The position numbers and the translations under genes were made by a program. Positions 8,809 to 16,893 of a stretch of 64,000 bases of DNA are shown in pieces (within the stretch, counting starts at the first letter, position 1; every line of letters starts with the position of its first letter). Origin of the DNA: Bradyrhizobium sp. CCGE-LA001 (GTDB lineage Bacteria > Pseudomonadota > Alphaproteobacteria > Rhizobiales > Xanthobacteraceae); assembly GCF_000296215.2 (NCBI RefSeq), contig NZ_CP013949.1:6379501-6443500 (forward strand), written 5' to 3'. The notes under the pieces are model-generated. The model did no database searches, was not told the origin of the DNA, and saw only the letters and a program-made list of their open reading frames with translations.

Positions 8809-9744
8809 TTATCGCCTCCCGGAGCGCAAATCGCGCAAACGCGGATCGAGCATCCCGTAGAGCAGATCGATCGTCAGATTGGTGGAGATCATGGCGGCGG
8901 CTACGACGAGCAGGATGCACTGGACGACAGCCAGATCGCGACTGGCAACTGACACGACCAGCAGGCTGCCAATGCCTGGCCACGAAAACACGCTTTCAAC
9001 GAGCACCGTTCCCGAGATGAGATTGCCGACCATGAACCCGACGACGGTCAGCACCGCTATCGCAGCGTTGGGCAGAGCGTGGCCGGTCACGACGCTTGGC
9101 CAAGGCACGCCCTTGGCACTCGCGGCACGAATATAGGGCTGTCCAAGCACCTCGAGCATGGCGCTACGGCTGAAGCGGGCTAAAACGGCCGCGCCGCCCA
9201 GACCAAGGGTGATCACGGGCAATACCAGATGGTGCCAAGTGCCCGCGCCCCCTGAGGGGAACCAGGAGAGCTCGACGGCGAAAGCGAGTACGAACACGAG
9301 ACCAAGCACGAAAGATGGCACGGTGAAGCCCACGACGGCGACCATCATCACCAACCGATCAGCGAAACTATCCCGCCTGAGCGCCGCGTAGATTCCAGAG
9401 GGAATGCCGATCATCAGATTGAGGATCAGTGCCGGCGCAGTCAGCATTAGCGTGACAGGAATGCGCTCGGCAACGATGGCGATCGCGGCACGCCCGTCGC
9501 GCATCGACTGGCCAAGATCTCCATGAACGACCGCAAAGAGGTATCTGCCGTATTGCACCCAAAGCGGCGCATCGAGCCCCCAAGCTTTTCGGAAGGCCTC
9601 GACCGCTTCCGCCGGGGTTTCCGGCGACAACAACGCCAGGGCGGGATCGCCAGAGGCGCGCAGCACCACGAATGCGAATGTGACGACGATTGCGACGGTC
9701 AGGAACGCGCGTGCCAACCGGACCAATATGAAGCGAGCCATCAT
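8809..9744 (-). CDS. Peptide-type ABC transporter permease, DppB/OppB-like
   Basis: Integral membrane permease of 311 residues with six predicted helices, beginning MMARFILVRLARAFLTVAIV. The DppB signature includes the periplasmic region with ALLSPETPAEAVEAFRKAWG and LDAPLWVQYGRYL, and the coupling loop IRAASAKGVPWPSVVTGHAL. It should heterodimerise with the DppC-like protein. Its start overlaps the stop of the upstream ATPase gene by 4 bases (ATGA), so translation is probably coupled. The substrate class is di- or oligopeptides or related amino compounds; the sequence alone does not narrow this. Confidence 0.9.
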   Translation of the reverse strand: MMARFILVRLARAFLTVAIVVTFAFVVLRASGDPALALLSPETPAEAVEAFRKAWGLDAPLWVQYGRYLFAVVHGDLGQSMRDGRAAIAIVAERIPVTLMLTAPALILNLMIGIPSGIYAALRRDSFADRLVMMVAVVGFTVPSFVLGLVFVLAFAVELSWFPSGGAGTWHHLVLPVITLGLGGAAVLARFSRSAMLEVLGQPYIRAASAKGVPWPSVVTGHALPNAAIAVLTVVGFMVGNLISGTVLVESVFSWPGIGSLLVVSVASRDLAVVQCILLVVAAAMISTNLTIDLLYGMLDPRLRDLRSGRR

Positions 9745-10739
9745 CTCTCCTTGTCGAGTTCGGCGCCGAGATCGCCGATTAGATGGCAGGCGACGCGCCG
9801 CCCGTCAGGCGCCGATTTGAGCTCTGGGGCGAACCGCGCACAAAGCGGAAGTGCGACCGGACAGCGAGGATGAAATGCGCAGCCGCTCGGTCGCGCAGCC
9901 GGATTGGGCGGATCTCCTTGAAGGATGGTGCGCGAGCGATGTCGTCCAGGCCTAGGCACTGCCGAAACGAGCGCCCGCGTATAGGGATGCAAGGGATCGA
10001 GAAGAACCGCCTCAGACGATCCTTCCTCGACGATGGTGCCGAGATACATCACAGCAATGCGATCGCTGATCAGCCGGACCACTCGCAAATCATGGCTGAT
10101 GAAGATCATCGCCATGCGCCGCCGCTCCTGCAGCTCATGCAGAAGATTGACCACTTGCGCCTGGATCGAGACGTCGAGAGCCGATACTGGCTCGTCGCAG
10201 ACAATGAGATCTGGATCGGTGGCCAGCGCACGAGCCAGGACGGCGCGCTGGCGCTGGCCCCCTGAAAGCTCAAGCGGAAAACGCCCGAGGTGGTCGGTCC
10301 TCAGCCCCACATCGGTAAGAAGCGCATTGACCCGCCCCTCTCGCTCCGACTTGCTGCCAAGCCCGTGAATTTCGAGCGGCTCGGCTATTTGCGCGCCGAT
10401 CGTCAGGCGGGTATCGAGGGCGGCGAGCGGATCCTGAAAGACCATTTGGATCCGCATCCTGAGCCGTCGCCATCGGATATCGCCGATAGCGGGCAAAGCT
10501 TCTCCGTCGAAAATCACCGAGCCGGCATCCGGCCGGTCCAGGCCGATCAGGAGCCGGCCCACAGTCGACTTCCCGCAACCTGATTCACCAACCAGTCCGA
10601 GGCTTTCGCCGGGAGCCAGCTGCAGGGAGAGCCCATTGACCGCATGAATCATAGCCGGAGGTTGGAAAAGGCCCTGCGGCAATCGATAACTTCGGACAAG
10701 CCCATCGGCTTGGAGGATGGGCGGAGCGGTTGCGGTCAT
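9741..10739 (-). CDS. Peptide-type ABC transporter ATP-binding protein, DppF/OppF-like
   Basis: Cytoplasmic ATPase of 332 residues. The frame is open further upstream, but the start MTATAPPILQ at 10739 overlaps the preceding ATPase stop by 4 bases, the spacing used elsewhere in this operon. Visible motifs are Walker A GLVGESGCGKST, Q-loop VFQDPLAALD, ABC signature LSGGQRQR, Walker B LIVCDEPVSALD and the switch histidine in ISHDLRVV. The C-terminus carries the cysteine-bearing oligopeptide-ATPase extension (CAFHPRCPVALPLCARFAPE). It pairs with the DppD-like ATPase. Confidence 0.92.
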   Translation of the reverse strand: MTATAPPILQADGLVRSYRLPQGLFQPPAMIHAVNGLSLQLAPGESLGLVGESGCGKSTVGRLLIGLDRPDAGSVIFDGEALPAIGDIRWRRLRMRIQMVFQDPLAALDTRLTIGAQIAEPLEIHGLGSKSEREGRVNALLTDVGLRTDHLGRFPLELSGGQRQRAVLARALATDPDLIVCDEPVSALDVSIQAQVVNLLHELQERRRMAMIFISHDLRVVRLISDRIAVMYLGTIVEEGSSEAVLLDPLHPYTRALVSAVPRPGRHRSRTILQGDPPNPAARPSGCAFHPRCPVALPLCARFAPELKSAPDGRRVACHLIGDLGAELDKER

Positions 10740-11722
10740 GCGGCCACGACCTCGCCCGCGGGCGGTTCGCTCGTGACATGCAAGCAGGCGGCCCTGTGTC
10801 TGATGTCGCCCTCCAGCGCGGCGAGCTCCATCGCCCAATCACGACAGCCTCCGATCCGCCGATCGCATCGAGGGGCGAACGGACAGCCCGGGGGAAACGC
10901 GGCTGCGTTTGGCACGACACCGGGAATGGCGAAGAGGCGTTGCCGGGGCCCATCCAGACTTGGAAGAGCCGCAAGAAGACCTCTCGTATATGGGTGAGCA
11001 GGTCGCGCGAAGAGACGGTCAGCGGGCAATTCTTCGACGATGTGGCCCCCGTAAAGCACCATGACACGTTCACAGATCTCGCTGACGACGCCGAGATCAT
11101 GCGAGATCAGGACCAGTGCCATGCCTGTCTCGCGCTGAATTTGCCGCAGAAGCTCAAGAATCTGCGCTTGAATGCTGACATCCAAGGCGGTGGTCGGTTC
11201 GTCGGCGATCAAGATGTCGGGCTGTCCTGCAAGCGCCATGGCGATCATGATGCGCTGGTTCTGGCCACCGGAGAATTCGTGCGGATAGGCGCGAAGCCGG
11301 CGGGCTGCATCGGGTATGCCGACCTGGTCGAGCAGACGACGGGCTTCGGCAAGCGCCGCGCGCTGATCCATGCCACGATGGAGCCGCAAGACCTCTATGA
11401 TCTGATCGCCCACCCTGTGCACGGGATTAAGCGCGCTCGCCGGGTCCTGGAAGATCATGGCGATCCGCCCGCCCCGCACCTTGTCGAGCCGAGAGGCTGT
11501 TGCATCGAGCAGCTCGTCTCCGGCCAGGCGTACGCTGCCCGTTATGTTCGCGCGTCCGGTCAACAGTCCGAGCGCCGCAAGCCATGTCACAGATTTACCG
11601 CAACCGCTTTCCCCGACCATGCCCAGCGACTCGCCGCGCGCGAGCGTGAGATCGATTCCGCGCAGCGTCGGCACATCATCGAACGTGACACGCAAATCTG
11701 CGATTTGAAGAAGCGGCTCCAT
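10736..11722 (-). CDS. Peptide-type ABC transporter ATP-binding protein, DppD/OppD-like
   Basis: Cytoplasmic ATPase of 328 residues. I prefer the start MEPLLQIADL at 11722, which has AGGACAGGG just upstream; a longer start at 11749 adds nine residues. Motifs: Walker A GMVGESGCGKS at about residues 34-44, Q-loop IFQDPASALNP, signature FSGGQNQR, Walker B ILIADEPTTALD and H-loop ISHDLGVV. The C-terminal oligopeptide-family domain has CPFAPRCDRRIGGC, a cysteine motif that in some homologues binds an Fe-S cluster. Second gene of the operon. Confidence 0.92.
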   Translation of the reverse strand: MEPLLQIADLRVTFDDVPTLRGIDLTLARGESLGMVGESGCGKSVTWLAALGLLTGRANITGSVRLAGDELLDATASRLDKVRGGRIAMIFQDPASALNPVHRVGDQIIEVLRLHRGMDQRAALAEARRLLDQVGIPDAARRLRAYPHEFSGGQNQRIMIAMALAGQPDILIADEPTTALDVSIQAQILELLRQIQRETGMALVLISHDLGVVSEICERVMVLYGGHIVEELPADRLFARPAHPYTRGLLAALPSLDGPRQRLFAIPGVVPNAAAFPPGCPFAPRCDRRIGGCRDWAMELAALEGDIRHRAACLHVTSEPPAGEVVAA

Positions 11723-11795
11723 GCGAAGTCCCTGTCCTTGCCGCATCACGAGGCCGCATCGGCTTTAAGCCGATCAAACGTATGCGTCATCGCGA

Positions 11796-13379
11796 TCAGG
11801 TCCGGATCAGAGCTCTGTTGAACGGGCCGAAATTGAGGTCGAGCGTCAGTCCCGGCAGCCACGGCACATCGCGGCGTTTGCCATAGAACTGGCCTGAGAC
11901 GTGCAAGATCACGCAAGGTGGATCGACATCGCTGATAATTTCAAGCATGCGACGGATGATCGGGCGGCGCTGCTCGCTTTGCACGGTATCCAGGAGCTTG
12001 GCGCCGAGCGCGAAATATTCCTCGTTCCGCCAAACTCCGATTGACTTCGGCAGAGTGCCGTTCGGACCGTATTCGCGCCAGGGATGGCCGAGATGATCCA
12101 GAAACAGCGCCGTATTTGACGTATCGAAGATCGCACGCACCGGCTGCCGCTGAATTTGCGCGAAATTTTCCATCATCTGGATTTTGACATTCAGGCCAAC
12201 CGCACGCCACATCTCGATCATGGTCTGCGCGCCAGAGACCTGATTGGGGTAGTAGTTGCTGAGCAGACGATAGGTGATCAGCTCTCCCTTGTACCCGGCA
12301 TCAGTCAGCAACTCCTTGGCCTTGCGGGCGTCGTAGGCAAGTGCGGGGAATTCGTCGATGTAGGCTTCCCCATAGCTCGGCAGCTGGTAGCCGTTCGGAA
12401 TCGGGAGCCGGTCCTCCCACAAGCTCTGCACGATCAGCTTGCGATCTAGCGCAAGGCTCATCGCACGGCGAACACGCACATCCTTCAGAATGGGATCGGT
12501 CTGATCGAGCACGAGCGAGCGTATATTCTGCACGGCGCCACCCACGACCTCGAGATCAGCACGCCTCTGGATGCTCGCGAACTGGTCTGGCGAAATGTCA
12601 GTGGCGATGTCGAGCTCGCCGGCGAGCAGGCCATTTACGCGCGAGGAAAGTTCGGGAATGATGCGGTATTCGATGGCATCGAACGGCGGACGCCCGCCCC
12701 AATAGGCCTCATGGGCTGCCAAAGAGACACGAATGTCGAGCTTGTGTTCGATCAGCTTGTAGGGCCCGCTTCCGACAGGGGCTGTGGTCCAGCGCTCCCA
12801 CGAGCCAGCCGCGAGGAAGGCGCGCTGGCTCACGATCTCCGACCCCCAAGCCGCCAAACGCTGCTCGAGCAGCGCGTCGCCGCCCTTTGCATGCACAACG
12901 ACGGTATAGGGATCGACGATCTCGATCTTCTCGAGCCGATCGAGCGACTGAAGCGCCTCGGACATTCCGCTGCGTCCAGGTCCTGGCAGATGGTCAGGAC
13001 CAAGGCTGAAGGCAACATCTTCAGCCGTCAAAGGCGACCCGTCGTGGAAAGCAACGCCCTTGCGCAAGTACAGCCGCAGCGACTGCGCATTGATCCGCTC
13101 CCAACGCTCGGCCAAGCCGGGCCGTAGCGCCATGTCGTGGGCGTGGTCGAAGGTAATCAGCGTATCGAAAAGCTGCGGCATGATCCGGCGAATGGCAGTA
13201 TCGGTCGCGATCACGGGATCGAAGGATCGCGGAAATCCGGACATGCCGACTTTGATACGGCGACGCATCAATGCCTTAGATTCACCCTCCGCCGCAGTGC
13301 TAGCGCCTGAGGTGGCTAGCGCGCTTGCGGCAAGGCCACCTGCGATGGCTTGCCGTCGCGTCAGATCGATACGGGTCAT
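11796..13379 (-). CDS. Family 5 extracellular solute-binding protein of the peptide-type ABC transporter
   Basis: First gene of the importer operon, with 527 residues from the ATG at 13379 (an upstream in-frame ATG at 13418 is possible). The N-terminus MTRIDLTRRQAIAGGLAASA resembles a twin-arginine export signal, and no lipobox cysteine is seen, so the mature protein should be periplasmic. The SBP_bac_5 fold is evident from LRPGLAERWERINAQSLRLY, LRKGVAFHDGSPLTAEDVAF and the middle region VRRAMSLALDRKLIVQSLWE. It captures the ligand and delivers it to the DppB/DppC-like channel. The gap to the ATPase gene is about 70 bases. Likely controlled by the divergent LysR gene. Confidence 0.9.
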   Translation of the reverse strand: MTRIDLTRRQAIAGGLAASALATSGASTAAEGESKALMRRRIKVGMSGFPRSFDPVIATDTAIRRIMPQLFDTLITFDHAHDMALRPGLAERWERINAQSLRLYLRKGVAFHDGSPLTAEDVAFSLGPDHLPGPGRSGMSEALQSLDRLEKIEIVDPYTVVVHAKGGDALLEQRLAAWGSEIVSQRAFLAAGSWERWTTAPVGSGPYKLIEHKLDIRVSLAAHEAYWGGRPPFDAIEYRIIPELSSRVNGLLAGELDIATDISPDQFASIQRRADLEVVGGAVQNIRSLVLDQTDPILKDVRVRRAMSLALDRKLIVQSLWEDRLPIPNGYQLPSYGEAYIDEFPALAYDARKAKELLTDAGYKGELITYRLLSNYYPNQVSGAQTMIEMWRAVGLNVKIQMMENFAQIQRQPVRAIFDTSNTALFLDHLGHPWREYGPNGTLPKSIGVWRNEEYFALGAKLLDTVQSEQRRPIIRRMLEIISDVDPPCVILHVSGQFYGKRRDVPWLPGLTLDLNFGPFNRALIRT

Positions 13380-13536
13380 CACCGTCTCCGGTTCCACATC
13401 CATTCGTGCGAATGCCACGTGCGCGAATGCTTATTTGCACAGACCTTCGCCAATCACCGAAATTGAACGCCTACGTCATTCAATTTGCGATTGTGCACGA
13501 CCTTAAAAGCCTGAACTGCTACGGCAGGATGACATC

Positions 13537-13553
13537 CATCGAATAAGTCGATG
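13537..13553. promoter_or_regulatory. Putative LysR operator, ATC-N9-GAT palindrome (importer side)
   Basis: The sequence CATCGAATAAGTCGATG is a perfect CATCGA/TCGATG dyad with a 5-base centre, and it fits the ATC-N9-GAT form of LysR-type operators. It lies about 158 bases before the start of the binding-protein gene. A near copy lies at 13787-13803. Confidence 0.55.
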
Positions 13554-13786
13554 TAAACTTGCGACCATGCGATGGTTGGCGCTCGCGTCGCAGGCTCATG
13601 AAGAGGCAAGAGCCAGGCAGACGCGTCGAGCGCGACATCAGCAGTCGTCCCCTTGCCGGCGCCTGGAGATCACCTCTTGAAAAGCTGTCGACGGCAATCG
13701 AACTCGGCGAGCCAGGTCACGGACATCGTCAAGAAGGCGGATTTTATGCGCGATATGTCGTTTATAGGCGGCGACCCGGCTATAGA

Positions 13787-13803
13787 CATCGAATAATGTG
13801 ATG
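13787..13803. promoter_or_regulatory. Putative LysR operator, ATC-N9-GAT palindrome (regulator side)
   Basis: CATCGAATAATGTGATG shares its first ten bases with the 13537 site and keeps ATC-N9-GAT. It ends 56 bases before the LysR start at 13860, a position suited to autoregulation. Confidence 0.5.
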
Positions 13804-13859
13804 GAGCTTCGGCATTGCCGTGGACAATCAGCGGACACCCAGAAGCTACCGGAGCAGAA

Positions 13860-14768
13860 ATGGCTGCCGAACACAATGAAGTGCCGCTCAATGCTATCAG
13901 GGTCTTTGTGACCATTGCCCGCGAGGGAAGCGTAACCCGTGCGGCGAGCACATTGGGAACGACACAGAGCTCGGTCAGCCGCTATTTGGCTGTGTTACAG
14001 GACTACTTCGGCACGGATCTTGTTCAACGCCGAGGCCGTCGGAGCGAATTGACAGAATTCGGGAGGCTCTTTGCAGACGCCGTCGCCGAGCCGCTTGACA
14101 CGGTGTGTTTTACCGCGAAGAGAATGCGGCGCAGGAACAGAACGGATCCCAATCGAATTGTGGTCCACACATCTCTTTCCACCTTCGCCCACTCCTTCCT
14201 GATCCCGAACCTTCAAGCGTTCTCTGCCGAGATGGGCGGCGTTGTCGTTGACGTGATCAGTTCATTGTCTCCGCCGAGATCCTCGGACAATTTCGACATC
14301 TTGCTTACGCGCGATCTGTGTGTCGCTGAACCGGCTGACGATTGGGCCGTCTACAACGAGATGCTCGTCTGCGTAGGCTCTCCAACTCACGTCCTGGGAA
14401 AAGCTCTCTCAACTGCCCGCTCAATGCCGATCCTGAATATCACGTCGCGGCCCGACATACTGCCGACCTGGCTCAGAGCCATGAACCTGACGGCGAGTGA
14501 CATCAAGTCGGGGGCCCGATACGATCATCATTACCTTGCTTTGCCGGCTGTCATAACCGGAAAATGCCTGCTGGTCGCGCCCGAAATCATCGTCAGCGAT
14601 CTCGTGCGTACAGGGGCTCTCCATGTCATACCGGGATCGCGTACTTCTAGCGGCATGCAATATCGGGCTTATGCGGTGGACCGAAGCGACAATCTCGAGG
14701 TCGCTCGCGCCTTTTGCCGATGGGTTGCGCGGCTCTGCAAGAAGTCCGCGATTCCAGAAGCCGGCTAG
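13860..14768 (+). CDS. LysR-family transcriptional regulator of the adjacent ABC importer
   Basis: The start at 13860 (MAAEHNEVPLNAIRVF) follows GGAG with good spacing; a longer frame from 13815 lacks such support. Residues 8-65 form the winged helix-turn-helix (AIRVFVTIAREGSVTRAAST, LGTTQSSVSRYLAVLQ), followed by the linker helix. The rest is a periplasmic-binding-protein-like effector domain. The 302-residue length is normal. Transcribed divergently from the importer operon across a 480-base gap holding two matching ATC-N9-GAT sites, it is probably the operon's regulator; the inducer is unknown. Confidence 0.85.
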   Translation: MAAEHNEVPLNAIRVFVTIAREGSVTRAASTLGTTQSSVSRYLAVLQDYFGTDLVQRRGRRSELTEFGRLFADAVAEPLDTVCFTAKRMRRRNRTDPNRIVVHTSLSTFAHSFLIPNLQAFSAEMGGVVVDVISSLSPPRSSDNFDILLTRDLCVAEPADDWAVYNEMLVCVGSPTHVLGKALSTARSMPILNITSRPDILPTWLRAMNLTASDIKSGARYDHHYLALPAVITGKCLLVAPEIIVSDLVRTGALHVIPGSRTSSGMQYRAYAVDRSDNLEVARAFCRWVARLCKKSAIPEAG

Positions 14769-14971
14769 CACGTATTTGCGTGATAACCGACGTTTGATCG
14801 ATTTTCGGAATCTTAGCGTCCCATTTGCACATATCACCTGCAAGCTCGTCGTTTCGCGAGCACCGCGGCCAGCACGCCGTTGAAGACATCAACCGCACCC
14901 TGCCACAACCGCTTGGCCTTCAAACGGCCCGACTACGACGGTTGTGAGATCGCCGGTTAATCAGCCAAAGC

Positions 14972-15567
14972 TCAGGTCGCATCTCCCCCGCCCTTACGAC
15001 CGCGACGGAGCAAGGCGCGATAGCCGCCTCGCATGAGATGCAAACCGGTCTTGACCAGACGAATGGTCCGGCTGCGCAGATCGTGCGTTTTCCAGCCGCC
15101 ATCAGGAATGCGATGCTTGCCGAACAAGCCTTGTGCGATTTCGCGATAGCTGTGTCCTTCCGAAGCTCCATCGACTGCGCGCAAGGCGAGGATGAGCCTA
15201 CGACGGGTCAAGATTGGCAGCGTCAGAGACGGTGGTCCCACGGGCCGCCTGTCGAGCGCCAGCCAAAATCGATCAGCTGCCTGCGAACGAACCAAGAAAT
15301 CGCGGTCGAACGGCAGGTCGACCGCAAGAGATGAGCGGCCATGTGGAAGTTCTGTTAGCCACAGACGATGCTTCTCTCCTCCGAGCGCCACGATCGCATG
15401 CCATCCATCCGGCGCATGTCGAAGTTCGCTAGCCCTCAGCGTTCTGAAATCCAGCTCAAACCCCACTGCCGAGTGGCCAGCCGCCCGCACGTGCAGCACG
15501 GTCGCTAGCGCTTCGGGCGCCCAGAAAATGGCCTGTTGGTCGAACGCCTTTTGCGGATCAGCTGCGA
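14972..15567 (-). CDS. fseA: FseA C-terminal part: DUF2285 domain, reached by +1 frameshift
   Basis: This DUF2285 half is open from the frameshift point at about 15567 to its stop at 14972. Used alone, its first GTG is at 15499 (MLHVRAAGHSAVGFELDF). The C-terminal domain reads RRLILALRAVDGASEGHSYR, EIAQGLFGKHRIPDGGW and IRLVKTGLHLMRGGYRALLR, the extended helix-turn-helix of DUF2285, and ends very basic, as expected for DNA binding. In Mesorhizobium ICEMlSymR7A the equivalent gene (msi171) is fused to the upstream DUF6499 ORF by +1 ribosomal frameshifting to give FseA, the activator of the excisionase gene. Reading through the slip here would give one protein of about 259 residues. There are no stops in the joining region. 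Confidence 0.8.
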
Positions 15568-15752
15568 AAAGACAGTCCCCACTGCCGTCTGAAATGGTCC
15601 GTCATCGCGCCGGATCGTTCGCTCGTCGCCAGGGCCATATAGTTGCGCTGGTACTCGCCATTGCGGCGTAGCCATTCCCAGGCGATGTCCACAGCTTCCG
15701 CTTTTTTGGCGTCAGGATAGGCTTTCTCTGATCTCCAGTCAGCACGTGTCAT
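15558..15752 (-). CDS. fseA: FseA N-terminal part: DUF6499 ORF carrying the frameshift site
   Basis: A 64-codon ORF, MTRADWRSEKAYPDAKKAEA then DIAWEWLRRNGEYQRNYMAL, ending FRRQWGLSFRS and a stop. This is the DUF6499 domain that corresponds to msi172 of ICEMlSymR7A. The start at 15752 has AGGGAAAG upstream. The frame stops just after codons CTG TCT TTT CGC AGC TGA, while the +1 frame (TTC GCA GCT GAT) continues directly into the DUF2285 half. TTT followed by C is exactly the tRNA-Phe UUU-to-UUC slip described for FseA. In the known system this short form is the default product and the fusion is rare. A simple mutational insertion is the alternative. Confidence 0.8.
   Translation of the reverse strand: MTRADWRSEKAYPDAKKAEAVDIAWEWLRRNGEYQRNYMALATSERSGAMTDHFRRQWGLSFRS
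15566..15575 (-). promoter_or_regulatory. Predicted +1 programmed ribosomal frameshift site
   Basis: On the minus strand the bases read CTG TCT TTT C. A ribosome with tRNA-Phe on UUU (15569-15567) can slip one base onto UUC (15568-15566) and enter the DUF2285 frame. The stop of the zero frame lies two codons further on (15560-15558). The position inside the conserved QWGLSF motif at the DUF6499 end matches the FseA precedent. Confidence 0.7.
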
Positions 15753-15784
15753 CGTATCACTTTCCCTGTATGTCTTTCACGCAT

Positions 15785-15800
15785 CTGCAGGGAATTGCAG
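15785..15800. promoter_or_regulatory. Candidate LuxR/TraR-type box upstream of fseA
   Basis: CTGCAGGGAATTGCAG is an inverted repeat (CTGCA-N6-TGCAG) that also fits the general CTG-N10-CAG form of LuxR-family boxes. It ends 33 bases before the fseA start. In ICEMlSymR7A the homologous gene is activated by the LuxR-type regulator TraR. The short distance to the start codon is a weakness. Confidence 0.35.
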
Positions 15801-15924
15801 CCCGACGAATGTGACTATTTCTGGTTGCAGCAATATAGATGTTCGCGATTGACGCGGTTACGCGATGTGATGATCTAGTTTTGCGATCGGTCATCACCAA
15901 AAATGACGACTGTTTCAAGCGCAC

Positions 15925-16203
15925 TTATTCCTTGGTCCTTGGCCAACCGCGCTGCAGCAGATGCCGAAAGCCATGATGCGCCGCCCACTTGGCACGAGCC
16001 AGATGGCTTTCAAAAGTGCGGCGGGCGCGCTCTGGATCCAGGCTAGCATCAACACCAAGCACAAGGCGCGCAACTTCCCGCCAATCAGCGTTATCGGCTT
16101 CGGCATCCAGCAGACGCATATACGTTGCGGCATGTTGCTCGTCATATGGCGTGAGCTGGGGCGCATCAGGCGCCAAATCGGCGATCTTGTAATCGGGCGG
16201 CAC
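15925..16203 (-). CDS. QseM-like antiactivator, stand-alone DUF2285 protein, 92 aa
   Basis: The only in-frame start is the GTG at 16203 (MPPDYKIADLAPDAPQLTPY), just after a stop. The body DEQHAATYMRLLDAEADNAD with WREVARLVLGVDASLDPERA and RAKWAAHHGFRHLL is a single DUF2285 domain with an acidic character and no DUF6499 partner. That is the composition of QseM, which in Mesorhizobium binds TraR and the FseA DUF6499 domain to block element excision and transfer. It lies about 170 bases upstream of the fseA homologue, same strand. The function is inferred from this context; other DUF2285 proteins exist on islands. Confidence 0.65.
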   Translation of the reverse strand: MPPDYKIADLAPDAPQLTPYDEQHAATYMRLLDAEADNADWREVARLVLGVDASLDPERARRTFESHLARAKWAAHHGFRHLLQRGWPRTKE

Positions 16204-16248
16204 GGCCTGAAAGTCCTACCAGATTGAGAAGCCTCGGTTTGAGTGATG

Positions 16249-16570
16249 CTAGCCGTATTCACAGCTTCTTCGTAGAGAACCGATTGTCGCGACCTGCAGG
16301 AACACACGCGCCAAGGCATACCTACGCGGCCGTGACTGCCGTTGTTCCGTCAATTCGGTCCCGCCGACCATCCCCAGAATGCCATTAATCGCTATCACGA
16401 GAACCGCCGTACGCCCTCTGAACCAGGTGGCCGACATCGGATGCAGCTCGCCGTAACTCTTCAGCCAGGCAGGTTCGCAGACTAAATCCAGTGCCGCTCC
16501 TTTGTTCGGATAAGGCGCGGACTCTACTCTTCCGCATTTATGGGCAAACGTAACGCAATAGTATGGTTAT
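16249..16570 (-). other. Open frame of unknown nature between the qseM-like and XRE genes
   Basis: The minus strand is open from about 16570 to a stop at 16249 and reads PYPNKGAALDLVCEPAWLKS, then MSATWFRGRTAVLVIAINGI (first ATG at 16437). The early residues have coding character but no start codon is available there, so it may be a gene fragment. The family is not recognised. It overlaps the region where an operator between divergent regulators would be expected. Confidence 0.35.
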
Positions 16571-16611
16571 AGCCAGTGGTTTGATGGCCTACCGAATGGC
16601 TGCTTTAGCGC

Positions 16612-16893
16612 ATGAAAGCTCGTGCGCTTGTCGCCTGGAATGTGCGCCGGATCCGCGTAGATCGCGGTATTTCGCAAGAGCGATTGGCATATGATGCCAG
16701 GATCGACCGTGCCTATATGGGCGGCATTGAGCAGCAATCCCAGAACCCGACAATCGATATTCTCGACCGCATCGCAGATACGCTTGGAGTTCATTTGTCT
16801 GAATTTTTCATCCAACCGCCCAAGGGGGCCACGGCTCCTGAGACGTTGCGCAAGGGTCGAAAGCCCAATCCCCCACGCAACAGAAAGAAATAA
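16612..16893 (+). CDS. XRE-family helix-turn-helix regulator, 93 aa
   Basis: A one-domain repressor-type protein. Residues 6-70 contain the Cro/cI helix-turn-helix: NVRRIRVDRGISQERLAYDA, IDRAYMGGIEQQSQNPTIDI and LDRIADTLGVHLSEFF. The tail is rich in proline, lysine and arginine. It is transcribed divergently from the DUF2285 gene at 16203, with a 408-base gap. In ICEMlSymR7A qseM is paired with a divergent DNA-binding regulator, qseC; this gene occupies that position, but similar XRE proteins are very common in rhizobia, so I do not give it that name. Confidence 0.75.
   Translation: MKARALVAWNVRRIRVDRGISQERLAYDARIDRAYMGGIEQQSQNPTIDILDRIADTLGVHLSEFFIQPPKGATAPETLRKGRKPNPPRNRKK

Noticed and set aside
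10730..11821. 363-codon plus-strand open frame
   Set aside because: Antisense shadow of the DppD-like ATPase gene.
13531..13570. Possible nod box
   Set aside because: ATCCATCGAATAAGTCGATG recalls the start of a nod box, but the rest of the roughly 47-base consensus is missing. It is better explained as an operator of the adjacent LysR gene.
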